A stretch of DNA of 64,000 bases, from assembly GCA_035299025.1 (NCBI GenBank), contig DATGXK010000018.1, positions 1-64,000 of the forward strand. Reading direction: 5' to 3'. Source of the DNA: Leadbetterella sp035299025. Lineage in GTDB: Bacteria > Bacteroidota > Bacteroidia > Cytophagales > Spirosomataceae. Numbering within the stretch: position 1 is the first letter of the stretch; the number at the start of each line of letters is the position of its first letter. A program made the position numbers and the translations under genes. Below are positions 32,572-42,002 of this stretch, in pieces. The notes beneath the pieces were generated by a model that was given only the letters and a program-made list of their open reading frames with translations, was not told where the DNA came from and did no database searches.

Positions 32572-32934
32572 ATGAAAATAACGTCATTCGAGGATTTATT
32601 GGCATGGCAAAAAGCCCAGGATATTGCAGAATTGGTATATAAGAACTTTTACACATTACGAGACTTTGGTTTTGGAGACCAGATTTGTAGAGCATCGGTT
32701 TCTATTTCTAACTATATCGCTGAAGGATTTGATCGATATTCAAAAAAGGAGTTTATTCGTTTTTTATACATTTCCAAAGGTTCTTGTTCAGAGGTGAAGT
32801 CAATGCTTTATTTGGCTAAAAGATTAAATTTTGCTGAAGAAAAGGAAACACAGTTGATACAGGAGTTATGTGAAGAAACCTCGAAAATATTAAGAGGTTT
32901 GATAAAATCGTTAGAAAATCGTGAAATTAAATAA
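32572..32934 (+). CDS. Four-helix-bundle protein (S23/23S rRNA intervening-sequence family)
   Basis: The 120 residues match the S23-type four-helix bundle: SFEDLLAWQKAQDIAELVYK, GFGDQICRASVSISNYIAEG and SKKEFIRFLYISKGSCSEVK are its typical helices. Relatives were first seen in 23S rRNA intervening sequences, and another group accompanies diversity-generating retroelements. Here no reverse transcriptase or rRNA is near. The gene stands alone between GAGTT-rich repeats, which suggests an independently spreading unit. The function is not known. Confidence 0.85.
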   Translation: MKITSFEDLLAWQKAQDIAELVYKNFYTLRDFGFGDQICRASVSISNYIAEGFDRYSKKEFIRFLYISKGSCSEVKSMLYLAKRLNFAEEKETQLIQELCEETSKILRGLIKSLENREIK

Positions 32935-32935
32935 A

Positions 32936-32969
32936 GAGTTACGAGTTGTGAGTTTCGAGTAACGAGTTC
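32936..32969 (+). repeat. GAGTT-type short-unit cluster after the four-helix-bundle gene
   Basis: The sequence is a run of GAGTT(A/G)CGAGT-like units immediately after the stop codon. It resembles the cluster at 32419-32470 in the same orientation. Confidence 0.6.
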
Positions 32970-33021
32970 TAGGTGGGTTTTAGTAACTAGGTTGACGCCT
33001 CTCTTTAACTTTATCTAACTC

Positions 33022-33042
33022 ATTACTCGCAACTCAACACTC
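33022..33042 (-). repeat. Right inverted repeat of the four-helix-bundle cassette
   Basis: ATTACTCGCAACTCAACACTC-type bases are the complement of 32436-32456 with one mismatch. The repeat ends about 30 bases before the pnuC start. Confidence 0.65.
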
Positions 33043-33071
33043 ACAACTAAAAAGTCATAACTAATCTTTGA

Positions 33072-33725
33072 ATGCCTAGCATAGTCGATATCAAAAACAT
33101 CTTCTTCACCATTTGGGGTTATGAAATGAGCCATTTGGAATTCTGGGCTACAGTTTCGGGTGGCTTGGCAGTTTGGCTTTCTGTGAAAGAGAACGTTTGG
33201 TCTTGGATTTTGGGTCTTGTGAATGTGGTGCTTGCATGCATTATGTTTTACCAAATTCAGCTCTATCCTGATATGTTTCTGCAAGGTTTTTTCTTCGTAA
33301 CGAACATCATCGGTTTCTGGTTGTGGAAATTCCCTAAAGTAGAAAATGCCAATCAGAAAAACGAACTAAAAATCACGAAATTGGAGCCTAAAACTTCTGC
33401 AATTTTGGTTGTAGGTGGATTGATAGCCACCTATTTGATGGGTACTTTTTCAAAGAATCTGCACGAAATCTTCCCAAACCTTTTTAGTCTTCCAAGTGCT
33501 TTTCCGTATGTTGATAGTTTTACAACCGTCATGAGTATTGTGGCCACCTTTATGCTTATGAAAAAGAAAGTGGAAGCTTGGTGGATGTGGCTGGCCATAG
33601 ACGTCATCAGCACCTACATGTATTTCGTAAAAGACGTCAAGCTTTACTCACTACTTTACTTTGTGTTTTGTATTATAGCCGTTTTTGGGGCTGTAGAATG
33701 GACCCGGAAGTGGAGGAAGGGGTAA
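33072..33725 (+). CDS. pnuC: Nicotinamide riboside/mononucleotide transporter PnuC
   Basis: The 217-residue protein has seven hydrophobic spans and the PnuC core: ENVWSWILGLVNVVLACIMF, LYPDMFLQGFFFVTNIIGFW and the late WWMWLAIDVISTYMYF. PnuC carries nicotinamide riboside (facilitated, coupled to phosphorylation in the cell) for NAD salvage. No nadR-type kinase gene is adjacent. The repeat-bounded cassette ends 29 bases upstream. Confidence 0.9.
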   Translation: MPSIVDIKNIFFTIWGYEMSHLEFWATVSGGLAVWLSVKENVWSWILGLVNVVLACIMFYQIQLYPDMFLQGFFFVTNIIGFWLWKFPKVENANQKNELKITKLEPKTSAILVVGGLIATYLMGTFSKNLHEIFPNLFSLPSAFPYVDSFTTVMSIVATFMLMKKKVEAWWMWLAIDVISTYMYFVKDVKLYSLLYFVFCIIAVFGAVEWTRKWRKG

Positions 33726-33847
33726 TTGTTCTGTTTCCAAGGGCAATCTTGCGTCTTTAAAAGTCAAATATAGCGTTCCTCTTGCCCTAGTCAACAATAT
33801 TTACAATCTTTGTTAAGTAGCTTTTGCAAACCTCATCACCCTAAAAA

Positions 33848-36118
33848 ATGAAGAAATTTTCTGCCTTTTGTTCAATCAAATTCTCTCTATTTCTGTCTTT
33901 AGCGTTTTACTTTTCGGCTAATGCACAAGTAACCAAAGAAACCTACAAAAAGGCCGAGTATTTTTTGAGCAATTCTATCCAAAAAGAGGTTTATAATCTG
34001 GAAGTTATACCCAATTGGATAAAGGACAAAAATGCATTTTGGCATGTCACTTATACCGAGGACGGTAAGCGATTTTTATTGACCGATATAGTCAAAAAAG
34101 AAACAAGAAATGCCTTTGACCACGAACTGCTAGCTAAACTTCTCAACGAAGCCTCGGGAGATTCACTTAAAAGTAGAGATTTGCCTTTCGAAAGAATTAA
34201 ATTCAAAGCTGAAGATAAAATTGAATTTGAATGGAAAAACAAAACATGGGAGTTTGATAATCAGAAACTTAGTTCAATGCCAGTTTTGAAAGCAACAGAC
34301 AATCGAGGCCTTTCTCCCGACAAAAAGTGGAGGGCTTTTACCAAAAATTATAATCTTTTTGTAGAAAATCTTGAGTCTGCTGAAGTGATTCAATTGAGTT
34401 TTCATGGTAAAAAAGATTATGAATATGGCACTTTTTATGGTTGGAGCGACATCATTGAAGGTGAAAATGGTGTAAGACCAGAGCAGTTTTATGTGCGTTG
34501 GTCGCCAGATTCTAAAAAGATTTTGACCCAAATTGCAGATTTGCGAATGGGTGAAAAAATGTATCTTTTGGATTTTAGCAAAGATGAGAAATTCCGCCCA
34601 AATCTACTTTCGTATTACCGTGGTTCACCCGGAGACACCACACTTGTGAAGAAAATTCCTGTCATTTTCGACCTTGAAACCAAAAAAGAAACGAAGTTGT
34701 TGAGCTTAACCACCCCACACTTTATGCCGCTGGATTTGTATTGGGATAAAAACAACACAACACTTACAGGCACGTATTTTCACAGAGGGTATAAACAGTT
34801 TGATTTACTTGAAATAGACACCCACACTGGTGCAATCCGTACGGTTTATTCGGAAAAGGAGCAAACCCATATAGAATATGCTACGATGTTTAAGAAATTG
34901 AAAGATGACAAATTCATTTTGGCATCTCAACAATCAGGTTGGAATAACCTTTATTTGATAGATTGGAAAACTGGCAAAATTCTGGTCAATTTAACGCCAG
35001 GCGATTATGTGGTAAACCGAGTAGTACATGTAGATGAAGATAAAAAACAGCTGTATTTTATGGCTGCGGGCAGAGAAAAAGGACGAAATGTATATTATCA
35101 GCATCTTTATCGGGTTGGTTTGGATGGAAAAGAGCTCACATTACTTACTTCCGAAAATGCTTTTCACGAAATCTATCTTTCTGAGGATAAAAAATATGTG
35201 GTGGATAATTATTCCACGGTAAATCAGGCCACAAAATCAGTTTTGAGAGATTTGGAATCGGGGAATGTTTTGATGCAGATTTCAGAAGCCGATATTTCAA
35301 AACTTAAGGCCAAAGGCTATCAATCACCTCAGCAGTTTTCGGCTATTAGCAAGGATGGAAAAACCGAGATTTACGGAATTTATTATGTTCCAACCGACTT
35401 TAATGCCAAGAAATCGTACCCAGTGGTTGACTATACATACACTGGACCGTTTATCGACATCACGCCCAAGACTTTCAAAGGCGGTTTGATAGGCTTGCAG
35501 CAGCCTATTGCCGAGTTGGGATTTGTGGTAGTAACGGTTGACGGTATTGGCACATTTGGTCGCTCAAAGGCTTTTCAGGATGTGTCTTACAGGAATTTGG
35601 GCGACGGCACAACCGACCATGTATTGGCTATCAAGCAATTAGCCAAGTCGAAGCCCTTTTTGAACATCGACAAAGTTGGTATTTTTGGTCATTCGGCGGG
35701 TGGCTATGATGCGGCCAGAGCGATGTTGCTCCATCCAGATTTTTACAAAGTTGGCGTTGCTTCTGCTGGCGATCACGACCACCGAATGGAAAAAGCTTGG
35801 TGGCCGGAAATGTACATGGGCTATCCGGTAGGCGATTTTTACGATGAACAGTCCAATGTTACCAACGCCTCGAAACTCAAAGGAAGATTGTTGCTAGCAC
35901 ATGGAGCAATAGACGAAAACGTGAATCCATCGGCTACTTACAAATTTGCGGAAGCTTTGATAAAAGCCGGAAAGGATTTCGATATGTTTATTTGGCCGAG
36001 TAGAAATCATAATTTTGGTAGAGCTACGGGTGATTATTTCACCAAAAAACGTTGGGATTATTTTTTAGAACACCTACTTGGTCAGAAACCACTTTTGCAC
36101 TATCAGATTGGGAAATAA
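33848..36118 (+). CDS. Secreted S9 family (dipeptidyl-peptidase IV-like) serine peptidase
   Basis: The 756-residue protein has a signal peptide (ending YFSANAQ), an N-terminal propeller domain (about 80-500) and an alpha/beta hydrolase domain. Catalytic residues are S616 in GHSAGGY, D689 in GAIDENV and H721 in SRNHNFG. This arrangement is that of DPP IV and prolyl oligopeptidases, which cut dipeptides or short peptides after proline or alanine. It probably works in the periplasm on peptides from outside. It ends at a terminator shared with the convergent manC operon. Confidence 0.9.
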   Translation: MKKFSAFCSIKFSLFLSLAFYFSANAQVTKETYKKAEYFLSNSIQKEVYNLEVIPNWIKDKNAFWHVTYTEDGKRFLLTDIVKKETRNAFDHELLAKLLNEASGDSLKSRDLPFERIKFKAEDKIEFEWKNKTWEFDNQKLSSMPVLKATDNRGLSPDKKWRAFTKNYNLFVENLESAEVIQLSFHGKKDYEYGTFYGWSDIIEGENGVRPEQFYVRWSPDSKKILTQIADLRMGEKMYLLDFSKDEKFRPNLLSYYRGSPGDTTLVKKIPVIFDLETKKETKLLSLTTPHFMPLDLYWDKNNTTLTGTYFHRGYKQFDLLEIDTHTGAIRTVYSEKEQTHIEYATMFKKLKDDKFILASQQSGWNNLYLIDWKTGKILVNLTPGDYVVNRVVHVDEDKKQLYFMAAGREKGRNVYYQHLYRVGLDGKELTLLTSENAFHEIYLSEDKKYVVDNYSTVNQATKSVLRDLESGNVLMQISEADISKLKAKGYQSPQQFSAISKDGKTEIYGIYYVPTDFNAKKSYPVVDYTYTGPFIDITPKTFKGGLIGLQQPIAELGFVVVTVDGIGTFGRSKAFQDVSYRNLGDGTTDHVLAIKQLAKSKPFLNIDKVGIFGHSAGGYDAARAMLLHPDFYKVGVASAGDHDHRMEKAWWPEMYMGYPVGDFYDEQSNVTNASKLKGRLLLAHGAIDENVNPSATYKFAEALIKAGKDFDMFIWPSRNHNFGRATGDYFTKKRWDYFLEHLLGQKPLLHYQIGK

Positions 36119-36123
36119 AAAAA

Positions 36124-36149
36124 GGTTTGCTAAGTATGTTTAGCAAACC
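36124..36149. terminator. Bidirectional terminator between the S9 peptidase and manC genes
   Basis: GGTTTGCTAA (36124-36133) and TTAGCAAACC (36140-36149) form a perfect ten-pair stem around GTATGT-like bases. A run of A precedes it, so the minus strand gets CCTTTTTTT. The plus strand gets CTTTAGATATTTT. Confidence 0.85.
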
Positions 36150-36176
36150 CTTTAGATATTTTGTTGACACCTAAAA

Positions 36177-37250
36177 TCACACAAATTGCTTTCCGTACGC
36201 CTCCGCTTTAGACACAAATTCTTTTACTTTTTGTTCATCATCTTTTTTACAAATCATCAACACGCCATCAAATTCGGCTACGATATAGCCTTTGAGGTCA
36301 TTGATAACCACTAGTTTCTCTTTAGGTGTTTTTATGATGCAGTCTTCAACACCAAAAAGCATCGCTTTGGCATCTATTACGTTGTTAAGTTCGTCTTTTT
36401 CGGAATTTTCATACACAGATTTCCATGTGCCGAGGTCAGACCAGCCGATATCTGAAAGCACAACGTGTACATTATCAGCTTTTTCCATTACGCCATTGTC
36501 AATTGATATAGAACGGCATCTTGGGTATGCAGTGTCTAAGGCTTCTTTTTCTTTTTCTGTAAAGAAATGTTTCTGGGCTATTCTGAATGCATCAGCCACT
36601 TCGGGCAAATGCATGTCAAAGGCTTTGGTAATTGATTTTAGGCTCCAAACGAATATTCCACCGTTCCATACGTAGTCTCCACTGGCAAGAAACATTTCGG
36701 CCAGTTCAAGATTAGGTTTCTCTGTGAAAGTACGTACTTTTTTGACCTCGCTGGCTTCAGTATCGTCAAATTGTATGTATCCATAACCAGTATCTGGTCT
36801 GGTAGGTTTTATGCCCAACGTCACCAAAACATCGTTTTTTGAAGCATAATCTAAGGCAACATTTATACGACTTCTAAACTCCTCTTCTTTCAAAATGATA
36901 TGGTCTGCAGGTGCCACTACAATTTGTGCTTTGGGATTTTTTTTTGCTATTTTATATGAAGCATAAGCAATACAAGGTGCTGTATTTCTGCGACTTGGCT
37001 CCAGTAGAATTTGATCGTCACTAAGAAATGGCAATTGGTTTTTTGTGATCTCAAAATACTCAGGTGAGGTCACCACGTAAATATTTTCGTTTGGACAAAT
37101 TCCCATGAATCTGTCGGCGGTCTGCTGAATAAGCGTACGACCAGTCCCTAAGATATCGTGAAATTGTTTCGGAAATGTTTGGCGACTAAAAGGCCAGAAT
37201 CTTGTTCCTACTCCGCCTGCCATTATAATCAAGAAATTATTTGAGGCCAT
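36177..37250 (-). CDS. manC: Mannose-1-phosphate guanylyltransferase
   Basis: The 357-residue protein begins with the nucleotidyltransferase motif IIMAGGVGTRFWPFSR and then FPKQF. Further motifs are VVAPADHIIL, FTEKPN and YVWNGGIFVWSL. It makes GDP-mannose from GTP and mannose 1-phosphate for glycans. It is the single-domain form, without the isomerase domain of the bifunctional enzymes. The ATG at 37250 overlaps the last 14 bases of the DUF3089 gene; a TTG nine bases earlier is not needed. The two genes form one operon. Confidence 0.9.
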   Translation of the reverse strand: MASNNFLIIMAGGVGTRFWPFSRQTFPKQFHDILGTGRTLIQQTADRFMGICPNENIYVVTSPEYFEITKNQLPFLSDDQILLEPSRRNTAPCIAYASYKIAKKNPKAQIVVAPADHIILKEEEFRSRINVALDYASKNDVLVTLGIKPTRPDTGYGYIQFDDTEASEVKKVRTFTEKPNLELAEMFLASGDYVWNGGIFVWSLKSITKAFDMHLPEVADAFRIAQKHFFTEKEKEALDTAYPRCRSISIDNGVMEKADNVHVVLSDIGWSDLGTWKSVYENSEKDELNNVIDAKAMLFGVEDCIIKTPKEKLVVINDLKGYIVAEFDGVLMICKKDDEQKVKEFVSKAEAYGKQFV

Positions 37251-38295
37251 GTTTTTCAATAAAGTTTTGCACTTGCAAAGTTAGGTTTTCTCGAATGTCT
37301 ATCCAAAAAAGATTATAATCGGCAAAATGCCATATTTTGGTTTTCAGAAATGCTTTTCCAAAAACCTTGGGTTTCCTTATCCACAACAAGCCTGCATGAG
37401 ACTTGGCCGAAACTATGTTAGGTAGGATTTTGAATTTAGGCCCAAGTGTCCCTTTGTGTTGCTTGTATTCGCTAAAATTTACGTCAGAAGTCCAAGTGAT
37501 GGGGTGAATAACTTGAGATTTGTGAAGGCCATTTTGATAATAATCTGGGTAAAAATTATTGGCAAAGGTATTCCAGCTTATATACCCCCCAATTGCTCCA
37601 GCACCTTCGGCGAGTTTAATTTTGCTAAACATCCCATCGTTTATGGGCATTCCTATCAGATATGCACTTATGAGTTTGGCTTGTAAGGGTTTATTGTCGA
37701 AAAAATCGTTCAAAATTCTGACGGCATGTAGTGTGCCTTGGCTGTGGCCAGCAATAATAATGGGCCTGCCCTGATTATAATGTTTCAGGTAATACTCAAA
37801 GGCTGCTTTGACATCTGCATATGCCAATTCCATGGCTTGCTTGGCAGATAGTGAATCGCTGGTGAGAAAAACAGAATAATGGGCTTGTCTGTAGCGTGGA
37901 GCATATATTTTGCAGCTTCCATTAAATACCGAAGCTTGGTTTTTGATGGTAGAATTATCGATTTTTTTGTTTAGTTCAAAATCTTCAATAGAAGCGTTCC
38001 AAGTGTATTGATTTTCGGGTTTGAAAGTGTATATTGTGGGATAAATAAAGAAAACATCGGCAATGGCTTCCGTTTGATTATCCTTTAGCCCGAGTTTTGA
38101 CTTCGGGATTTCATCGGCCATGTCTTTCATAGTTGGCAGAGCCGCCCAACATTGATTTTCGCCATAATTGGGCTTTTCTGGGGTGTTTTTTATGTCAAAC
38201 TCATTGATAATGAGAAATTTATTTTGAGCAGTCAGACTTCCTGTTAAAAGGGGCAGGCTGAAGGCGAAAATCACAGAGAAAATTAATCTCATCAT
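37237..38295 (-). CDS. Secreted DUF3089 alpha/beta hydrolase
   Basis: The 352-residue protein has a signal peptide (ending TGSLTAQ). It has the DUF3089 pattern: AIADVFFIYPTIY, then SCKIYAPRYRQAHYSVF and the nucleophile elbow IIAGHSQGTLHAVRIL with the likely serine in GHSQG. A lipase/esterase-like function is expected. It overlaps manC by 14 bases and therefore shares its transcript, though a link between the two reactions is not evident. Confidence 0.8.
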   Translation of the reverse strand: MMRLIFSVIFAFSLPLLTGSLTAQNKFLIINEFDIKNTPEKPNYGENQCWAALPTMKDMADEIPKSKLGLKDNQTEAIADVFFIYPTIYTFKPENQYTWNASIEDFELNKKIDNSTIKNQASVFNGSCKIYAPRYRQAHYSVFLTSDSLSAKQAMELAYADVKAAFEYYLKHYNQGRPIIIAGHSQGTLHAVRILNDFFDNKPLQAKLISAYLIGMPINDGMFSKIKLAEGAGAIGGYISWNTFANNFYPDYYQNGLHKSQVIHPITWTSDVNFSEYKQHKGTLGPKFKILPNIVSAKSHAGLLWIRKPKVFGKAFLKTKIWHFADYNLFWIDIRENLTLQVQNFIEKHGLK

Positions 38296-38342
38296 TTTAT
38301 GATTATTTTTTGATTTTATTGTATTGAAATAATTTTAATTCT

Positions 38343-38350
38343 TATTTTTG
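38343..38350 (+). promoter_or_regulatory. Bacteroidota -7 box (TATTTTTG) for the repeat-bearing TonB receptor
   Basis: TATTTTTG matches TAnnTTTG exactly and ends 42 bases before the ATG at 38393. TTG triplets at 38319-38321 and 38324-38326 lie 21 and 16 bases upstream, acceptable for a -33 element. Confidence 0.6.
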
Positions 38351-38392
38351 AACTTTATTTTCATTCATTAACCAAATAATGCTGTCTTAATT

Positions 38393-41300
38393 ATGAGTAA
38401 AATTTACCCAAACGTAAAAAAATTATTCCTTTTTTTAGCTATTTGTCTTTTTAGTGTAAGTTTTGCTTTCGGACAAACAGTTATATCGGGAATGATTTCG
38501 GACGCCAAAACCAAAGAACCTTTGGTGGGTGTTAGTGTGCAAATCAAAGGGAAAGTGATCGGAACTATCACCGATGTAAAAGGAAAGTTTGAGTTTACAA
38601 CTTCCACGCCACTTCCAATACAACTGGTCATATCGTCAGTTGGTTATAAAACACAAGAGTATAGCGTAAACTCTGAGAATGCGGCTATCAACGTAAGTCT
38701 TGAAGATCAGGATATTATGGGTCAGGAAGTAGTAGTTTCGGCTTCGAGGGTAGAGCAAAGTGTAATGAAATCTCCAGTAACAGTTGAGAAACTTGACCTA
38801 AGAGGTATAAGGGAGTCTACAGCTCCTAACTTTTACGATGCTATAGCCAACATGAAGGGTATCGACATGACTACACAGGGATTGTTGTTTAAATCCATCA
38901 ATATGAGAGGTTTTGGTGCTACAGGAAATCCACGTACTGTTCAGATGATTGACGGCATGGATAACCAAGCTCCAGGTCTTAATTTTCCTGTTGACAACAT
39001 TGTGGGTATGCCCGAGCTTGATGTTGAATCTGTTGAGATTCTTCCAGGTGCGGCTTCAGCACTTTATGGCCCTAACGCCATTCAAGGTTTGATATTGATG
39101 AACTCCAAGAGTCCATTTCTATATCAAGGATTGAGCACTACTATTAAAACTGGATTGATGAACGAAAGCAGTAGAGCCAAAGCGACTACTCCTTTTTATG
39201 ATTTATCACTGAGATATGCCAAGGCGTTTAATAACAAATTTGCCTATAAAATTAATCTTTCGTACATCGGAGCAAAGGACTGGGAGGCCAATAACTTCAC
39301 CAACCTAAACCTAGGCGGTGTAGAAAACGGAACTCGTGGTACTGGGGTTGATCCAGATTACGACGGTGTAAATATCTATGGCGATGAGGTGCAAGCCAAT
39401 ATGCTAACAGTGGCCAACGGCTTGGTAGCAGCTAAACTATTGCCTTCTGCTGCAACTGCACTTGTTCCAAATGTCCCAGTAAGTAGAACGGGTTTCATAG
39501 AAAGAGACTTGGTAGACTACAATACCAAATCATTTAAAACCAATGTGGGCCTTCACTATAGAATAAACGAAAAAGTGGAAATGATTGGTCAAGTAAACTA
39601 TGGTTATGGTACTACCGTTTACACCGGAGCCGCCCGATATTCTTTGAGAAATTTTAATATTACTCAAGCCAAATTAGAACTGAAAGGAGACAATTTCAAT
39701 ATTAGAGGCTATACTACCCAAGAGAGATCCGGCCAGTCTTATGCCTCTGGGCTTTCGGCAGTATCTATGCTGAACGAAATAAAGCCTCACGCTACTTGGT
39801 TTGGTCAGTATGTTGGTGCATTTGTTCAAGCTCGTTCGGCAGGACAAGCGGAGGCCGCAGCTCATTTAACTGCTCGTGGTGTGGCTGATCAAGGAATGCC
39901 TGCTCAAGGTAGCGATGGCTTGTTGGCTTTGGCTGATAAATACAATGAAATGAACATTGTAGATGGTGGAGGTGCTTTTGCGGATAAATCGAACATGTAC
40001 CACCTCGAAGGTTTCTATAACTTCAAGAATGAAATCAAATTTATGGATTTGAGCGTTGGTGCTAATATTAGAAAATATCAACTTAGATCAAACGGTACAT
40101 TATTTGCGGATCAGAAGGATGGAAGAGATGGAACTATTGGTATAAACGAATTTGGTGGTTTTATTCAGGCTGCAAAAAGTATGTTTGCGGATCACTTCAA
40201 ACTTTCGGCTTCAATGCGTTATGACAAAAACGAAAATTTTGAGGGGCAGTTTACACCAAGAGTTTCTGGTGTGTTCACTTTTGGGAATCACAACATTCGT
40301 CTTTCTTATCAATCTGGTTTTAGAATACCAACTACTCAAAACCAATATATTGACTTGAAAACAGCCTCAGGAACTTTGATTGGAGGCTTGCCAGAGTTTG
40401 ATTCAAGATATAATCTAGCAAATGGTATTCCTGTTACTAGTTTAGCAGCTTCTAATATAGCCCAATACGCTGCACAAGCAGATGTTCAGGCCAGTGCCAA
40501 AGCTTATGCTACTGCAGCTGTAACAGCACAAGCGACGCCGGCCATAACTGCAGGTGTTACGGCGGCTATAACTGCAGCTGTTAACAAGGCAGTAACTGAC
40601 GGAATAACTGCACAGGTTACGGCAGGCGTTACTCAAGCTATAACAGCTCAAGTAACACAGGGTGTAACAAATGCAATTACTGCTCAAGTAACCACAGCTG
40701 TGACGGCTCAAGTAACGGCCGCCGTTGAAGCTCAGATTGCCGCAGGAACTTTGGCCGCTGCTGCAAAGGACGCTGCTATTCAGGCGGGTGTGGCACAAGC
40801 TTTACCAGCACAAGTACAAGCAGCTTTGGCTGCCAATTTGCAGGCGGGTGTTGCTCAACAACTTCCAGGAGCACTTGCTGCAAATCTGGCCCCAGGAGTT
40901 GCTGCAATTCTTCCAGGTGCTTTAGCCGCAAATTTTGATAAAACAGTAGCAGTGGAGCTACCTAAAGCCTTAGCTGCTAATTTCCAGCCAGCATTCAATG
41001 CGGAACTCAAAAAAGCACTAGATGCCAATGTCCCTGGAGTTACGGCTCAAGTTTTGCCAGCATTTGCTTTGCAAAAAGTACCTAAATACCAAGCAAAAGC
41101 TCTTCAGCCAGAAAGAATACAGTCTTATGAGATAGGTTATAAAGGTCTTTGGGGCAAGAAACTATTTGTAGATGCCTACCACTATTGGAGTAAATACACC
41201 AATTTCATTGGTGGTACTTCTATTGTTGTTCCTACAGCGGCTGCTGGCCCTGGTTTACCCATCGAATCGGGTGTGGGAAGTGCCTCTACTCGATTGGCCT

Positions 41301-41800
41301 ACTCTCGTCCTTCCAACACTAGTGCTGTCATAAAGGTAAAAGGATGGGCTGCCAATATGAACTATACTTTGGGTAAAGGCTTTAATGTTGGAGGTAACGT
41401 AGCTTATAACGAACTTACTGGTTTTACAGCTACTGCAGAGCAACAATATGCTGGCTTTAATACTCCAAAATACAGATATAATCTGAACTTTGGCAAGCGT
41501 TTGGGCAGCGGAGACAAGGTTGGTTTCAATGTAAACTTCCGTCACCAAGATTCATTCGTGTGGGAATCATCGTTTGTGGCCCCAACAACTACCACGAATC
41601 TTAATTTTACAAATACTACAGTACCTAAAATCAATAATTTGGATGCTCAAGTTAGCTTCAAGTTGTCGGCAGCTAAGTCAATCTTGAAAGTAGGAGCTAA
41701 TAACCTTGGTAGTAAGCCATACTTCCAAGCTTTTGGTAGTGCTATGGTAGGTAGTACTTATTACGTTACGATATCGTATGATGAGTTATTCAATAGATAA
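38393..41800 (+). CDS. TonB-dependent receptor with a ~210-residue repetitive extracellular insert
   Basis: The 1135-residue protein has a signal peptide, a carboxypeptidase-regulatory-like domain (about 28-110, TVISGMISDAKTKEPLVGVS), a plug (KLDLRGIRESTAPNFYDAIA, RTVQMIDGMDNQ) and a barrel ending VTISYDELF. The barrel is interrupted at about residues 690-900 by a stretch of alanine, threonine, glutamine and valine. It is made first of 12-residue units (ITAQVTxGVTxA) and then of 16-residue units (VAxxLPxALAANFxPG). The normal barrel resumes at LQPERIQSYEIGYKG (904 on). The ligand is unknown. Receptors of this length without the insert would be about 925 residues, which is normal for the family. 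Confidence 0.85.
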   Translation: MSKIYPNVKKLFLFLAICLFSVSFAFGQTVISGMISDAKTKEPLVGVSVQIKGKVIGTITDVKGKFEFTTSTPLPIQLVISSVGYKTQEYSVNSENAAINVSLEDQDIMGQEVVVSASRVEQSVMKSPVTVEKLDLRGIRESTAPNFYDAIANMKGIDMTTQGLLFKSINMRGFGATGNPRTVQMIDGMDNQAPGLNFPVDNIVGMPELDVESVEILPGAASALYGPNAIQGLILMNSKSPFLYQGLSTTIKTGLMNESSRAKATTPFYDLSLRYAKAFNNKFAYKINLSYIGAKDWEANNFTNLNLGGVENGTRGTGVDPDYDGVNIYGDEVQANMLTVANGLVAAKLLPSAATALVPNVPVSRTGFIERDLVDYNTKSFKTNVGLHYRINEKVEMIGQVNYGYGTTVYTGAARYSLRNFNITQAKLELKGDNFNIRGYTTQERSGQSYASGLSAVSMLNEIKPHATWFGQYVGAFVQARSAGQAEAAAHLTARGVADQGMPAQGSDGLLALADKYNEMNIVDGGGAFADKSNMYHLEGFYNFKNEIKFMDLSVGANIRKYQLRSNGTLFADQKDGRDGTIGINEFGGFIQAAKSMFADHFKLSASMRYDKNENFEGQFTPRVSGVFTFGNHNIRLSYQSGFRIPTTQNQYIDLKTASGTLIGGLPEFDSRYNLANGIPVTSLAASNIAQYAAQADVQASAKAYATAAVTAQATPAITAGVTAAITAAVNKAVTDGITAQVTAGVTQAITAQVTQGVTNAITAQVTTAVTAQVTAAVEAQIAAGTLAAAAKDAAIQAGVAQALPAQVQAALAANLQAGVAQQLPGALAANLAPGVAAILPGALAANFDKTVAVELPKALAANFQPAFNAELKKALDANVPGVTAQVLPAFALQKVPKYQAKALQPERIQSYEIGYKGLWGKKLFVDAYHYWSKYTNFIGGTSIVVPTAAAGPGLPIESGVGSASTRLAYSRPSNTSAVIKVKGWAANMNYTLGKGFNVGGNVAYNELTGFTATAEQQYAGFNTPKYRYNLNFGKRLGSGDKVGFNVNFRHQDSFVWESSFVAPTTTTNLNFTNTTVPKINNLDAQVSFKLSAAKSILKVGANNLGSKPYFQAFGSAMVGSTYYVTISYDELFNR
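40460..41092 (+). repeat. Coding repeat array inside the TonB receptor gene
   Basis: Two periodicities are seen in frame: 36-base units about 40,600-40,740 and 48-base units about 40,795-41,040. No stop interrupts them. The complementary strand reads as a serine/cysteine-rich open frame, an artefact of the composition. Confidence 0.8.
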
Positions 41801-41864
41801 TTAACCAAAAATTATTGGAAAATGGCCTAGGCCAAACTTCATAATTTTCTTTGGTTTATTAGAA

Positions 41865-41894
41865 AAAGACCTCCGTTTTGGGGGTCTTTTTTTT
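41865..41894 (+). terminator. Terminator of the TonB receptor gene
   Basis: AAAGACCTCC (41865-41874) and GGGGGTCTTT (41880-41889) pair with one G-T pair around GTTTT and are followed by a run of T. Confidence 0.85.
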
Positions 41895-42002
41895 GTGCAA
41901 TTGCTGCCTTATTAGTTGATCATGTAATTAAAAAAAACAGAGGGTTTTTGTATCACAAAGAGAAGCTCTGTTCAAAAAACTCGAAAAGATAAAGTTATAA
42001 TT

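Noticed and set aside
32572..32934. Part of a diversity-generating retroelement
   Set aside because: The protein is related to the bundle group but no reverse transcriptase or template/variable repeat pair was found.
32419..33062. CRISPR array
   Set aside because: The repeats are short, overlapping GAGTT units without equal spacers, and no cas gene is present.
40442..40798. Leftward cysteine/serine-rich open frame opposite the TonB receptor repeat
   Set aside because: It is the complement of alanine/threonine/glutamine codons in the repeat array; no start signal or family supports it.
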